A stretch of 42,360 nt of DNA from assembly GCA_002400495.2 (NCBI GenBank), contig NVQL02000013.1:112782-155141 (forward strand), given 5' to 3'. Positions within the stretch are counted from its first letter, which is position 1, and the number at the start of each line of letters is the position of its first letter. The notes below the pieces were generated by a model. The model had not been told where the DNA came from. It did not search any database and saw only the letters and a list, made by a program, of their open reading frames with translations. Origin of the DNA: Alphaproteobacteria bacterium (lineage in GTDB: Bacteria > Pseudomonadota > Alphaproteobacteria > Rhizobiales > OSC116). Positions 35,027 through 42,360 of this stretch are shown here, one piece after another. Both the position numbers and the translations under genes were made by a program.

Positions 35027-35127
35027 TCGACAATAACCCCTGCTCATCTCTGCAATTTTTCACAGCCTAAACCAATATGGTTTATATAGTCTTATTACTG
35101 CAAAAATTTGTCATAAATAAGAATAAG

Positions 35128-36807
35128 CTACATATTGGGATAATTCGGCCCACCGCCACCTTCTGGCACAGTCCAAGTTATGTTTTTAGCCGGGTCTTTA
35201 ATGTCGCAAGTTTTGCAATGCACACAATTCTGGCCGTTAATCTGAAAATATTTTTTACCATCTTTTTCCAACACTTCATAGACACCAGCGGGGCAATAAC
35301 GCTGCGCAGGCTCGGCAAATTTGGCCAAGTTCACATCAATCGGAATGCTCGCATCGGCCAATTTCAAATGGCAAGGCTGGTCTTCTTCATGATTGGTCGC
35401 ACTTAAAAACACCGATGACAGGCGGTCAAAGGTTAGTTTTCCATCAGGTTTCGGGTAATCAATCATCTTGCACTGGTCAGCAGGCAACAAGCTATCGGCG
35501 TCAGATTTTTTATGATGCAAAGTATAACCTGCCAGAGGCGGCAACAACGTTTGCAACCACATTTCCATACCGCCCAACAACATACCGATATAATTGCCAA
35601 AGCGCGAAATGAGCGGCTTCACATTGCGAATTTTCTTCAAATCTTTGCCAATCGGCCCGTTCAGAACCATGTCGCTATAGCTTGCCAACTCGTCTTGGCT
35701 GCGGCCTGCAACAATGGCATCAAATGCCGCCTGCGCCCCATGAATGCCCGACCATATGGCGTTATGCGTGCCTTTTATGCGCGGCACATTTACCATGCCC
35801 GCTGCGCAACCCAGCAAAACGCCGCCATTAAACGCCAGTTTTGGCAGCGATTGAAAACCACCCTTGGTAATCGCCCGCGCGCCATAAGCAATGCGTTTAC
35901 CGCCGTGCAAATATTTAGCGATGGCAGGGTGAGTTTTATATTTCTGAAATTCCCCATAGGGCGAAATATACGGATTTTTATAATCCAAATCAGTGATGTA
36001 ACCAATCGACACCAGATTATTATCCAGATGATACATGAATGAGCCTGAGCCAACACGAGCAGGTGAAGGCCAACCCAAACTATGCATCACCAAGCCTTCA
36101 TCATGCTTAGCGGGGTCAATTTCCCATAATTCTTTGATGCCCAAACCAAATTTCGGCACGTCACAATCGGCATCTAGATTAAATTTTTCAATCAATTCTT
36201 TGGCTAATGATCCACGCACACCCTCGCCAATCAAAGTGTATTTGGCGTGTATTTCCATGCCGCGCTCAAAGCTTGGTTTGGGCTTGCCATCAGCCCCTAC
36301 GCCCATATCGCCGGTCGCCACGCCTTTTACCGCGCCGCTGTCGTCATATAAAATCTCTGCACCAGCAAAACCTGGGTAAATTTCCACCCCCAAAGCTTCG
36401 GCTTGCTCGCCCAACCAACGGGCTACATTGCCAAGGCTGACGATATAATTGCCGTGATTATGCATTAAAGGCGGCAAAATAAAATTCGGAATGCGCAACA
36501 TACCAGAACGCCCAAGCATATACATTTTGTCTTTTTTCACAGGCACATCAAGTGGTGCGCCTTTGTCTTTCCAATCGGGTATCAACGCGGTCAGCGATAT
36601 CGGGTCAATCACCGCGCCCGATAATATATGTCCGCCCACTTCAGCGCCTTTTTCCAGTACCACAACGGTCATTTCTTTTTCATTTTCCTGCGCCAATTGC
36701 ATGAATTTGATGGCGGCAGACAGGCCAGCAGGCCCCGCGCCGACAATGACCACATCAACTTCCATTGATTCTCTTGGCTCTAAGGCTGGGTTTTCGGCTT
36801 CAGACAT
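35128..36807 (-). CDS. Electron-transfer flavoprotein:ubiquinone oxidoreductase
   Basis: Inner-membrane-associated enzyme that passes electrons from reduced ETF (fed by acyl-CoA dehydrogenases) to ubiquinone. The N-terminal FAD motif VIVGAGPAGLSAA is at about 21-33. The C-terminal 4Fe-4S domain has CPAGVYEV and the cluster NCVHCKTCDIKDP. It ends with the family signature GGGGPNYPNM. The 559-residue length is standard. AAGGGTG precedes the ATG. A perfect -35 TTGACA lies on the minus strand at 36859-36864, with only a weak -10 17 bp downstream. Confidence 0.96.
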   Translation of the reverse strand: MSEAENPALEPRESMEVDVVIVGAGPAGLSAAIKFMQLAQENEKEMTVVVLEKGAEVGGHILSGAVIDPISLTALIPDWKDKGAPLDVPVKKDKMYMLGRSGMLRIPNFILPPLMHNHGNYIVSLGNVARWLGEQAEALGVEIYPGFAGAEILYDDSGAVKGVATGDMGVGADGKPKPSFERGMEIHAKYTLIGEGVRGSLAKELIEKFNLDADCDVPKFGLGIKELWEIDPAKHDEGLVMHSLGWPSPARVGSGSFMYHLDNNLVSIGYITDLDYKNPYISPYGEFQKYKTHPAIAKYLHGGKRIAYGARAITKGGFQSLPKLAFNGGVLLGCAAGMVNVPRIKGTHNAIWSGIHGAQAAFDAIVAGRSQDELASYSDMVLNGPIGKDLKKIRNVKPLISRFGNYIGMLLGGMEMWLQTLLPPLAGYTLHHKKSDADSLLPADQCKMIDYPKPDGKLTFDRLSSVFLSATNHEEDQPCHLKLADASIPIDVNLAKFAEPAQRYCPAGVYEVLEKDGKKYFQINGQNCVHCKTCDIKDPAKNITWTVPEGGGGPNYPNM

Positions 36808-36914
36808 AAATCACCCTTTATTCATTCTAAACTGATAACGAATCTATATCATGTTTTTGTCAAATGGCGAGATTAAAACTTGAAAATAGCGGCTGAAACT
36901 GGTCTATTCACCCC

Positions 36915-37850
36915 ATGCAGTCAACCGAGCCGACAAATATAAACACTCTAAATGTAGACAATCTAAACCGCAGCGAGCTTCTGGATATCCTAAGTTGGTA
37001 TGTCGATGCGGGGGTCGATGAGGCTGTGGATGAAACTAGCGTCAATCATTTCGCCGAATTGGCGCCGATACCTAAATTGGCCGAAGCACCGAAGCCAAAC
37101 TCAACACCAAATATTCAGACCAAAACCGAAACTCCGTTTGCCGACAAACCGCAAGCCCCGCCTATACCGCAAGCGTCCCCTACCCCGCGCAAACCCATTG
37201 GTAACGCTAACAAAACTCGTATGGCGAAAGATTTAAAAGCCGGCCAAGTCGATTATCAACATTCGATAAAAGCCGCGCAAAAAGCCGCAGCGGCCTGCCA
37301 TAATCTCGAAGATTTGGGCAAAGCCCTCAACTCATTTGAAGAATGCAGCCTTAAACATACCGCCAAACATCTGATTTTTGGCCAAGGCAACCAAAATGCC
37401 GATATTATGCTGGTTGGCGAATCACCTGGGCGCGATGAAGACGTAATCGGCCACGCATTTGCAGGTACAAACGGCGAAATGCTCGATCAAATTTTGCATG
37501 CGATCGGCCTAGATCGCGATAAAGTCTGGCTGTCTTACCTGTTGCCGTGGCGCTCATTAGGCGGCGTTGCGCCCAGCCAAGCCAATGTCGACATTTGCCA
37601 GCCGTTCCTGATGCGCCAAATAGAGTTGGTCGACCCTAAAATCATCATCACTTTTGATGGTTTGGTGTGCAAAAATCTAACCAAGCAACAAGGCAGCATC
37701 ATTGCAACACGTGGTAAATTTAGCGAGATAAAAGTTGGCGATAAAGCCTACAAAACCCTGCCAACTTTTCACCCGCAACTGTTGCTAAACAACCCCGCCT
37801 ATAAACAGCTTGTTTGGCAAGATTTTCTGAGTGTTATGGCCGAAATTTAA
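36915..37850 (+). CDS. Uracil-DNA glycosylase, family 4-like
   Basis: Excises uracil from DNA. An unusual Pro-rich, low-complexity N-terminal region (about 50-95) precedes the catalytic domain. The active-site motif GESPGRDEDVIGHAFAG and the motif FHPQLLLNNPAYKQ match family 4. The four Fe-S cysteines of the family are not all present: FEEC and DIC align with canonical positions, but the CxxC pair is replaced by C-x15-C and a Trp (LPWRS) stands in the third position. Such variants occur in alphaproteobacteria, so it may lack or remodel the cluster. It is divergent from the ETF-QO gene, with no clear ribosome-binding site. Confidence 0.88.
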   Translation: MQSTEPTNINTLNVDNLNRSELLDILSWYVDAGVDEAVDETSVNHFAELAPIPKLAEAPKPNSTPNIQTKTETPFADKPQAPPIPQASPTPRKPIGNANKTRMAKDLKAGQVDYQHSIKAAQKAAAACHNLEDLGKALNSFEECSLKHTAKHLIFGQGNQNADIMLVGESPGRDEDVIGHAFAGTNGEMLDQILHAIGLDRDKVWLSYLLPWRSLGGVAPSQANVDICQPFLMRQIELVDPKIIITFDGLVCKNLTKQQGSIIATRGKFSEIKVGDKAYKTLPTFHPQLLLNNPAYKQLVWQDFLSVMAEI

Positions 37851-37989
37851 AGTTTTGATTCAAGCCGCTGCGATGATTTCTATTTCCACCAACTTATAAT
37901 ATTATCTGCAAGGCTTGTGCTAATATAATAAACACAGAACTTTCGGCTGCCCCTTGCATCCAAATAACGTGCCATCCAGTGAGTGCGAG

Positions 37990-38455
37990 CATAGGCAGGA
38001 GTGCTACCCAACATATGAAAAAAAACAGTTGGCTGGTCGTTGATGCTCTGGAAGGAGTTTTTTGCTTGGCACTGCGTGCGTTCGCTCCGCTCTCTAGCTT
38101 AAGCCACTCAGCCGCTGATCAGCGGTAAAATCACCACCCAACCTAACCGCATTATGCTTAGTGAGCTGGAGTTTGGTGAAACTCCGAGTATAGGTGCACC
38201 CCATAAATTCTGAATTTGCAGCCTTGTGCTTATCGTGGGAAAAGGGTCCGAAGTCTTTGGCTGAGGCAAGCGCGACTGCGCGTCGCCGTTAGGCGTGGCA
38301 AGAGAGCGGAGCGAACGCACGCTAGTGCTTATAGAGAGCAAAGCGAACGATAAAAGAGAGGCGAAGCCGAACGAAAAAATGCAGACTTCCAGAGTATCGG
38401 CAGGATGCTTCCCCGCATAGGCTGCAAAAAGACAGTTAGCTGGTAGCAAACGCTT
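37990..38455. repeat. Dispersed hairpin repeat, composite E (E1 forward, E2 inverted)
   Basis: E1 (38025-38221) holds GCAC-TGC-GTGC (38069-38079) and the perfect palindrome CCGCTGATCAGCGG (38112-38125). It also holds GGAGTTT-GGTG-AAACTCC (38068 + 100, i.e. 38168-38185). E2 (38235-38443), on the other strand, holds AGTC/GGCT, GCGC-GACT-GCGC (38270-38281) and CGCC-GTTA-GGCG (38284-38295). It is followed by the core at 38411-38443 that is shared with repeat D. The first 141 nt of E1 match 42221-42360 with four substitutions and one indel. The 687-nt gap 37851-38537 contains only this repeat, an AT-rich start (37857-37940) and a dyad before gpsA. Confidence 0.82.
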
Positions 38456-38462
38456 TGGATTG

Positions 38463-38490
38463 TTAACCATAACACTTGCCTAATGGTTAA
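38463..38490. promoter_or_regulatory. Inverted repeat upstream of gpsA (possible operator)
   Basis: TTAACCAT (38463-38470) and ATGGTTAA (38483-38490) form a perfect 8-bp dyad with a 12-nt spacer, about 48 nt before the gpsA start and outside the repeat element. The spacing does not fit a CtrA site. The sequence allows an operator, but nothing confirms one. Confidence 0.3.
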
Positions 38491-38537
38491 GCAGGGGGTA
38501 AATATGTGGGTATGTGGTTGAGGGAGTTAAGATTTTC

Positions 38538-39539
38538 GTGACAAAAAATGTGAAAAAAATTGGTGTTATGGGTGCGGGTGCTTGGGGGACTGCTTTGGCT
38601 TGTGTGGCGGCGAAGGCTGGGCATGAGACTTTGATTTGGGCTTATGAACCTGAGGTGGTTGCGGCGATTAATGACACTCATGAGAATAGTGTGTTTTTGA
38701 AGGGTGTGCCGTTGCCTGACGGGATAAAAGCCACCAATGACATGGCGGATATGGCCGAAATGGACGCGATTTTGTGGGTGACGCCTGCGCAAGTGGTGCG
38801 GCATGTTGGTAAGGCATTTAGTGAATTTTTGAAGAAGCGGATACCTGTTTTGATTTGCGCTAAGGGCATTGAAGCCAGTAGCCGCATGTTGTTGAGCGAT
38901 GTTTTGGCCGAGGTTTTGCCGATGGCTCAGGCGGGTATATTATCTGGCCCGAGTTTTGCCATTGATGTGGCGCAAGGTTTGCCGACTGCGATTACTTTGG
39001 CGATGGAAGATGCTGAAATTGGGCAAGAATTGGCGCAGGCTTTGTCTATACCTACATTTCGGCTTTATCATTCGACTGATATTATTGGGGCGCAAATTGG
39101 TGGGGCGGTTAAGAATGTTTTGGCGATTGCCACGGGGATTTCGGACGGTAAAGGGTTTGGTGACAGTGCGCGTGCGGCGTTGACCACGCGCGGTTTTGCT
39201 GAATTGACGCGGTTTGGTGTGGCTTTGGGGGCGAAGCGCGAGACTTTATTTGGCCTGTCTGGCTTGGGTGATTTAACTTTGACGGCGAATAGCGCGACAT
39301 CGCGCAATATGTCGCTCGGCATGGCGCTTGGGCAAGGCCAAACTTTGCAGCAAATTATGGATGCCCGCCAAAGTGTGAGCGAGGGTGTGCATACGGCTAG
39401 TATTTTGGCTAAATGGGCGAAAGAATTGGGCGTTGATATGCCGATTTGCCAAACCGTGGCGGATATTGTGGCGGGTGATTTGGATGTGAATGCGGCCATT
39501 GAAAATTTACTCAATCGGCCTTTGAAAAAAGAAGAGTAA
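38538..39539 (+). CDS. gpsA: Glycerol-3-phosphate dehydrogenase [NAD(P)+]
   Basis: Makes sn-glycerol-3-phosphate from DHAP for phospholipid synthesis. The Rossmann motif GVMGAGAWGTALA is at the N-terminus. KGIEASSRMLLSDVL, LSGPSFAIDVAQGLPTA and the catalytic Lys region GGAVKNVLAIATGI follow in order. The C-terminal part has GLSGLGDLTLTANSATSRN. The start is most likely the GTG at 38538, with GAGGGAG upstream, giving 333 residues. A GTG at 38514 is the alternative. This gene, unlike those to the left, is strongly G- and T-rich on the + strand. Confidence 0.95.
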   Translation: MTKNVKKIGVMGAGAWGTALACVAAKAGHETLIWAYEPEVVAAINDTHENSVFLKGVPLPDGIKATNDMADMAEMDAILWVTPAQVVRHVGKAFSEFLKKRIPVLICAKGIEASSRMLLSDVLAEVLPMAQAGILSGPSFAIDVAQGLPTAITLAMEDAEIGQELAQALSIPTFRLYHSTDIIGAQIGGAVKNVLAIATGISDGKGFGDSARAALTTRGFAELTRFGVALGAKRETLFGLSGLGDLTLTANSATSRNMSLGMALGQGQTLQQIMDARQSVSEGVHTASILAKWAKELGVDMPICQTVADIVAGDLDVNAAIENLLNRPLKKEE

Positions 39540-39565
39540 TTTGAATTAATGCCTTAGTGCATTAA

Positions 39566-39672
39566 AAAGGGAAAAGAGTCCGATCCACGAAGTGGTGAGG
39601 CAAGGCCGACTGGCCGTCGCGCGGTTAGCGCGTAGCAAGCAACACGGAGTGTTGCGCCCGCAGGGGCCAAAC
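39566..39672 (-). repeat. Dispersed hairpin repeat, copy F (five hairpins in a row)
   Basis: This copy consists almost wholly of short hairpins: CCAC-GAA-GTGG (39585-39595), GGCC-GACT-GGCC (39604-39615), CGCGC-GGTTA-GCGCG (39618-39632), CAACAC-GGA-GTGTTG (39640-39654) and GCCC-GCAG-GGGC (39656-39667). The framework between them (GTCCGA, TGAGGCAA, GTC, TAGCAAG) matches E2 and the reverse strand of D. It sits 17 nt before the YciI ATG, so it is in the probable leader of that gene. Confidence 0.82.
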
Positions 39673-39688
39673 AAAAAAGAGAGATAAA

Positions 39689-39973
39689 ATGTATTTTGCA
39701 GTTTCATGTTATGACAAAGAAAATAGTTTAGATTTGCGGATGGCGACACGCGAGAAGCATTTGGCGTTTGCGACCGATGCTGGCGCGCGGATTATTATTG
39801 GTGGGGCGTTATTGAGCGCTGACGATAAAATGATTGGCTCGCATTTGATTGTTGAAGCTGATGATCGTGCGGCGTTGGATGGGTTTTTGGCTTCTGACCC
39901 TTATGCGATTGCGGGATTGTTTGAAAAAGTGAAGGTGCAAGCGATGAAGATTGCGTTTTCGAACCCGATTTAA
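39689..39973 (+). CDS. YciI family protein
   Basis: A 94-residue alpha/beta protein of the YciI family (ferredoxin-like, dimeric). It has YFAVSCYDKENSL at the start, REKHLAFATDAGARIIIGGALLS with the conserved His, and FLASDPYAIAGLFE containing the conserved SDPY motif. YciI-like proteins are proposed enzymes, possibly related to muconolactone isomerases, but the substrate here is unknown. A purine-rich GAGAG ribosome-binding site lies 5-6 nt before the ATG. The gene commonly follows gpsA in alphaproteobacteria, as it does here. Confidence 0.92.
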   Translation: MYFAVSCYDKENSLDLRMATREKHLAFATDAGARIIIGGALLSADDKMIGSHLIVEADDRAALDGFLASDPYAIAGLFEKVKVQAMKIAFSNPI

Positions 39974-40065
39974 ATCTTTGTAAAAATAAAATTGGCACGA
40001 ATGGACGACTCCCTTTTGGGTGGCAAATCGCTTATTGTTGGGGCAATAAATAAAGAGGAAGACAC

Positions 40066-42003
40066 ATGTTTAAAGTTGAAACACATTATCCGCACGAAGC
40101 TTTTGCGGCCAAAAGCTTTGTTAATCACGCTAGATATGACACATTGCACAAACGCTCTGCTGAACATCCAGATATTTTTTGGGCTTATCATGGCACACGT
40201 ATTGATTGGATAAAGCCATTTAGCAAAGTGAAAAATACCAGCTTTGAGGGTGATGTTTCGATTAAATGGTTTGAAGACGGCACTTTGAATGTATCGGCCA
40301 ATTGCATTGACCGTCATTTGGCTGAACGTGGCGATCAAACTGCGATTATTTGGGAAGGCGATAACCCAGATGAATCGGAGCATATTACTTATAATGAATT
40401 GCATAAACAGGTTTGTTTGTTTGCCAATATGCTTAAAGCTAATGGCGTAAAAAAGGGTGATGTGGTTACCCTATATATGCCGATGATACCAGAAGCTGCT
40501 TATGCCATGTTGGCTTGTACGCGTATTGGTGCGCCGCATAGTGTGGTGTTTGGTGGGTTTTCACCCGAGGCGTTGGCGGGGCGGATTAGAGATTGCAAAT
40601 CTAAATTTATTGTGACGGCTGACCAAGGCTATCGGGCGGGTAAAACCGTGCCGCTTAAAGCCAATGTTGATGCGGCGCTTGAAAAAACTGAAGGCGGTGA
40701 AAAAGTATTTGTGGTGATGCGCACAGGTGGTGATGTGGCGTTTGACGACAGTCGCGACATTTGGGTGAAGGAAGCGCAAAAAGGCTTGCCTGAGACTTGT
40801 GAACCTGAAGAAATGAAGGCTGAAGACCCGTTATTTATTCTTTATACCTCTGGCTCGACTGGCACACCAAAAGGTGTTTTGCACACAACAGGTGGGTATT
40901 TGGTTTATGCTAGCATGACGCATAAATATGTATTTGATCACCATGATGACGATGTTTTTTGGTGTACGGCCGATGTGGGTTGGATTACGGGGCATAGCTA
41001 TATTGTTTATGGGCCGCTGGCCAATGGCGCGACGACTTTGATGTTTGAAGGTGTGCCGACTTATCCTGATGCTTCGCGGTTTTGGAATGTGATTGATAAA
41101 CATAAAGTCACGACATTTTACACCGCGCCAACCGCTATTCGCGCGTTGATGGCTAAGGGTGATGATTTTGTGACTAAATCTGACCGTTCTTCTTTGCGTT
41201 TGTTGGGCTCGGTTGGTGAACCGATTAATCCTGAAGCGTGGGAATGGTATTATAATATTGTTGGCAATAAAAATTGCCCGATTGTGGATACATGGTGGCA
41301 AACTGAAACGGGCGGGATTTTGATCTCACCATTGCCCGGCGCAACGGCGATGAAGCCCGGCTCTGCTAGTCATCCGTTTTTTGGGGTGCATCCTGAAATT
41401 GTTGACCAAGAAGGTAATGTTTTGGAAGGTGAAGCTGAAGGCTTGTTGTGCATAACGGATAGTTGGCCTGGCCAAGCGCGGTCTATTTATGGTGATCATG
41501 AGCGGTTTATTCAGACTTATTTTAGCACCTTTAAGGGTAAATATTTTACGGGTGATGGCGCGAAACGCGATAAAGATGGCTATTATTGGATTACGGGGCG
41601 GGTTGATGACGTGCTGAATGTATCTGGTCATCGCATGGGCACGGCTGAAATTGAATCGGCTTTGGTGGCGCATGATGCGGTGTCTGAAGCGGCTGTGGTG
41701 GGTTTTCCGCATGAGATTAAAGGCCAAGCTATTTATGCTTATGTGACTTTGATGCATGATGGTGTGCCCTCTGATGAATTGAAAGTTGATTTGGTTAAAT
41801 GGGTGCGTAAAGAAATTGGCCCGATTGCGACCATAGACAAGCTGCAATTTGCACCTGGTTTGCCGAAAACTCGTTCTGGTAAAATTATGCGGCGTATTTT
41901 GCGTAAAATTGCTGAAGACGAGTATGGTAATTTGGGCGACATTTCGACTTTGGCTGAGCCAGAAGTTGTAGAAGAGTTGATTAAAAATCACGAAGCTTTA
42001 TAA
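40066..42003 (+). CDS. acs: Acetate--CoA ligase (acetyl-CoA synthetase)
   Basis: Activates acetate to acetyl-CoA by way of acetyl-AMP. The adenylate-forming P-loop [15 protein letters not shown] is clear. WWQTETGG (acetate-pocket Trp), [10 protein letters not shown] and [14 protein letters not shown] follow, then the C-terminal catalytic Lys in [13 protein letters not shown], which is the site controlled by acetylation in other Acs enzymes. The 645 residues match the family. AGAGGAAG precedes the ATG at 40066. A strong terminator follows at 42087-42115. The 92-nt gap to YciI may contain its own promoter. Confidence 0.97.
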   Translation: MFKVETHYPHEAFAAKSFVNHARYDTLHKRSAEHPDIFWAYHGTRIDWIKPFSKVKNTSFEGDVSIKWFEDGTLNVSANCIDRHLAERGDQTAIIWEGDNPDESEHITYNELHKQVCLFANMLKANGVKKGDVVTLYMPMIPEAAYAMLACTRIGAPHSVVFGGFSPEALAGRIRDCKSKFIVTADQGYRAGKTVPLKANVDAALEKTEGGEKVFVVMRTGGDVAFDDSRDIWVKEAQKGLPETCEPEEMKAEDPLFILYTSGSTGTPKGVLHTTGGYLVYASMTHKYVFDHHDDDVFWCTADVGWITGHSYIVYGPLANGATTLMFEGVPTYPDASRFWNVIDKHKVTTFYTAPTAIRALMAKGDDFVTKSDRSSLRLLGSVGEPINPEAWEWYYNIVGNKNCPIVDTWWQTETGGILISPLPGATAMKPGSASHPFFGVHPEIVDQEGNVLEGEAEGLLCITDSWPGQARSIYGDHERFIQTYFSTFKGKYFTGDGAKRDKDGYYWITGRVDDVLNVSGHRMGTAEIESALVAHDAVSEAAVVGFPHEIKGQAIYAYVTLMHDGVPSDELKVDLVKWVRKEIGPIATIDKLQFAPGLPKTRSGKIMRRILRKIAEDEYGNLGDISTLAEPEVVEELIKNHEAL

Positions 42004-42086
42004 ATGTATTTGAGGGTGATTCGAAAAATACGGGGTATAACCTAACTTGTTGGGTTTGCGGGCCATTTTTCTAACCCAGAGGCACG

Positions 42087-42115
42087 GGGGCAGATGCAAA
42101 TCTGCTCCTTTTTTT
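42087..42115 (+). terminator. Rho-independent terminator after acs
   Basis: The stem GCAGAT (42090-42095) and ATCTGC (42100-42105) is closed by a GCAA tetraloop and extended by GGG/TCC (one G-T pair), then seven Ts (42109-42115). It is the clearest intrinsic terminator in the window and lies 84 nt after the acs stop. Confidence 0.88.
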
Positions 42116-42220
42116 GTGTCTGACGTGTGGTTAAGTGATGAACTATATGTAATAGGTTAAAGTTCTGTGGGTAAACTTAAGTATATTATGGTTAATTTTT
42201 GGATGTGTTTGAAGGTTTAG

Positions 42221-42360
42221 ACAGTTGGCTGTTAGTTGATGCTCTGGAAGAAGTTTTTTACTTGGCACTGCGTGCGTTCGCTCCGCTCTCTAGCTAAGCC
42301 ACTCAGCCGCTGATCAGCGGTAAAATCACCACCCAACCTAACCGCATTATGCTTAGTGAG
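42221..42360 (+). repeat. Dispersed hairpin repeat, copy G (cut by the window end)
   Basis: Matches 38025-38165 over its whole visible 140 nt with four substitutions and one indel, including the CCGCTGATCAGCGG palindrome (42307-42320) and GCAC-TGC-GTGC. It continues past the window edge. With E1 it forms direct repeats about 4.2 kb apart around gpsA-YciI-acs. The stretch 42116-42220 before it is AT-rich with no gene seen. Confidence 0.85.

Noticed and set aside
38108..38470. 120-residue minus-strand frame in the gap before gpsA
   Set aside because: It consists of repeat modules E1 and E2; low-complexity Arg/Ser-rich translation with no start signal.
37851..38537. Chromosomal replication origin as a firm call
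   Set aside because: The strand-composition switch fits, but no DnaA boxes and no typical origin-linked genes are visible.
13501..42360. Insertion sequence or transposon carrying the repeats
   Set aside because: No transposase reading frame, no consistent terminal inverted repeats and no target duplication could be seen.
1..42360. tRNA or rRNA genes
   Set aside because: No cloverleaf with a T-loop GTTC and CCA-side pattern, and no rRNA-like sequence, was recognised in any gap.

Overview
The window is chromosomal DNA from an alphaproteobacterium of moderate-to-low G+C. The assignment rests on protein families and gene order: glyQ-glyS-ppdK-SleB, ETF-QO next to a TPR protein and ispE, xseB-dxs, gpsA-YciI, an alphaproteobacterial NAD-regulator-like Nudix/winged-helix protein, and CtrA-type operator sequences (TTAA-N7-TTAA). 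I cannot name the genus. Almost every gene is housekeeping. There is no prophage, insertion sequence, CRISPR array, rRNA or tRNA that I can support.

Layout. 0-3.6 kb (+): end of a J-domain chaperone gene, then fabI-aroC-methyltransferase. 3.9-10.5 kb (-): a small membrane protein, an RNA m5U methyltransferase, dxs, xseB, an HSDL2-like SDR and an acyl-CoA dehydrogenase. 10.6-20.9 kb (mostly +): tsaC/Sua5, an FAD-linked D-2-hydroxyacid dehydrogenase, GNAT, VOC, (SRAP on -), three proteins of unknown function, ygfZ, tag, then an HD hydrolase, a tyrosine phosphatase and a NAD-regulator-like protein. 21-30.8 kb (-): SleB cell-wall hydrolase, ppdK, glyS, glyQ, a small anchored protein, S49 peptidase, a tRNA m6A-type methyltransferase and DUF2007. 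30.9-37.9 kb: polyprenyl diphosphate synthase (+) converging on ispE, a TPR protein and ETF-QO (-), then uracil-DNA glycosylase (+). 38.5-42 kb (+): gpsA, YciI, acetyl-CoA synthetase.

How the genes fit together. dxs, ispE and the polyprenyl synthase supply isoprenoid precursors and the quinone side chain. ETF-QO feeds electrons from the acyl-CoA dehydrogenase class into that quinone pool. fabI and gpsA serve membrane lipid synthesis. ppdK and acs are central carbon entry points. tag, UDG and SRAP are DNA-damage functions.

The most unusual content is intergenic. A family of dispersed, hairpin-rich repeats occupies most of the long gaps (13.5-14.15, 28.66-28.82, 31.96-32.33, 38.0-38.46, 39.57-39.67 and 42.2 kb to the end). 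Several hairpins keep their loop but change both stem strands between copies, so structure rather than sequence appears to be conserved. One of these repeat clusters coincides with an abrupt change of strand composition near 38 kb, from C-rich to strongly G-rich on the + strand. Four CtrA-like boxes precede three genes: a small membrane protein, a conserved 93-residue protein and SleB. A 15-bp tandem array between the NAD regulator and SleB supplies the SleB stop codon.
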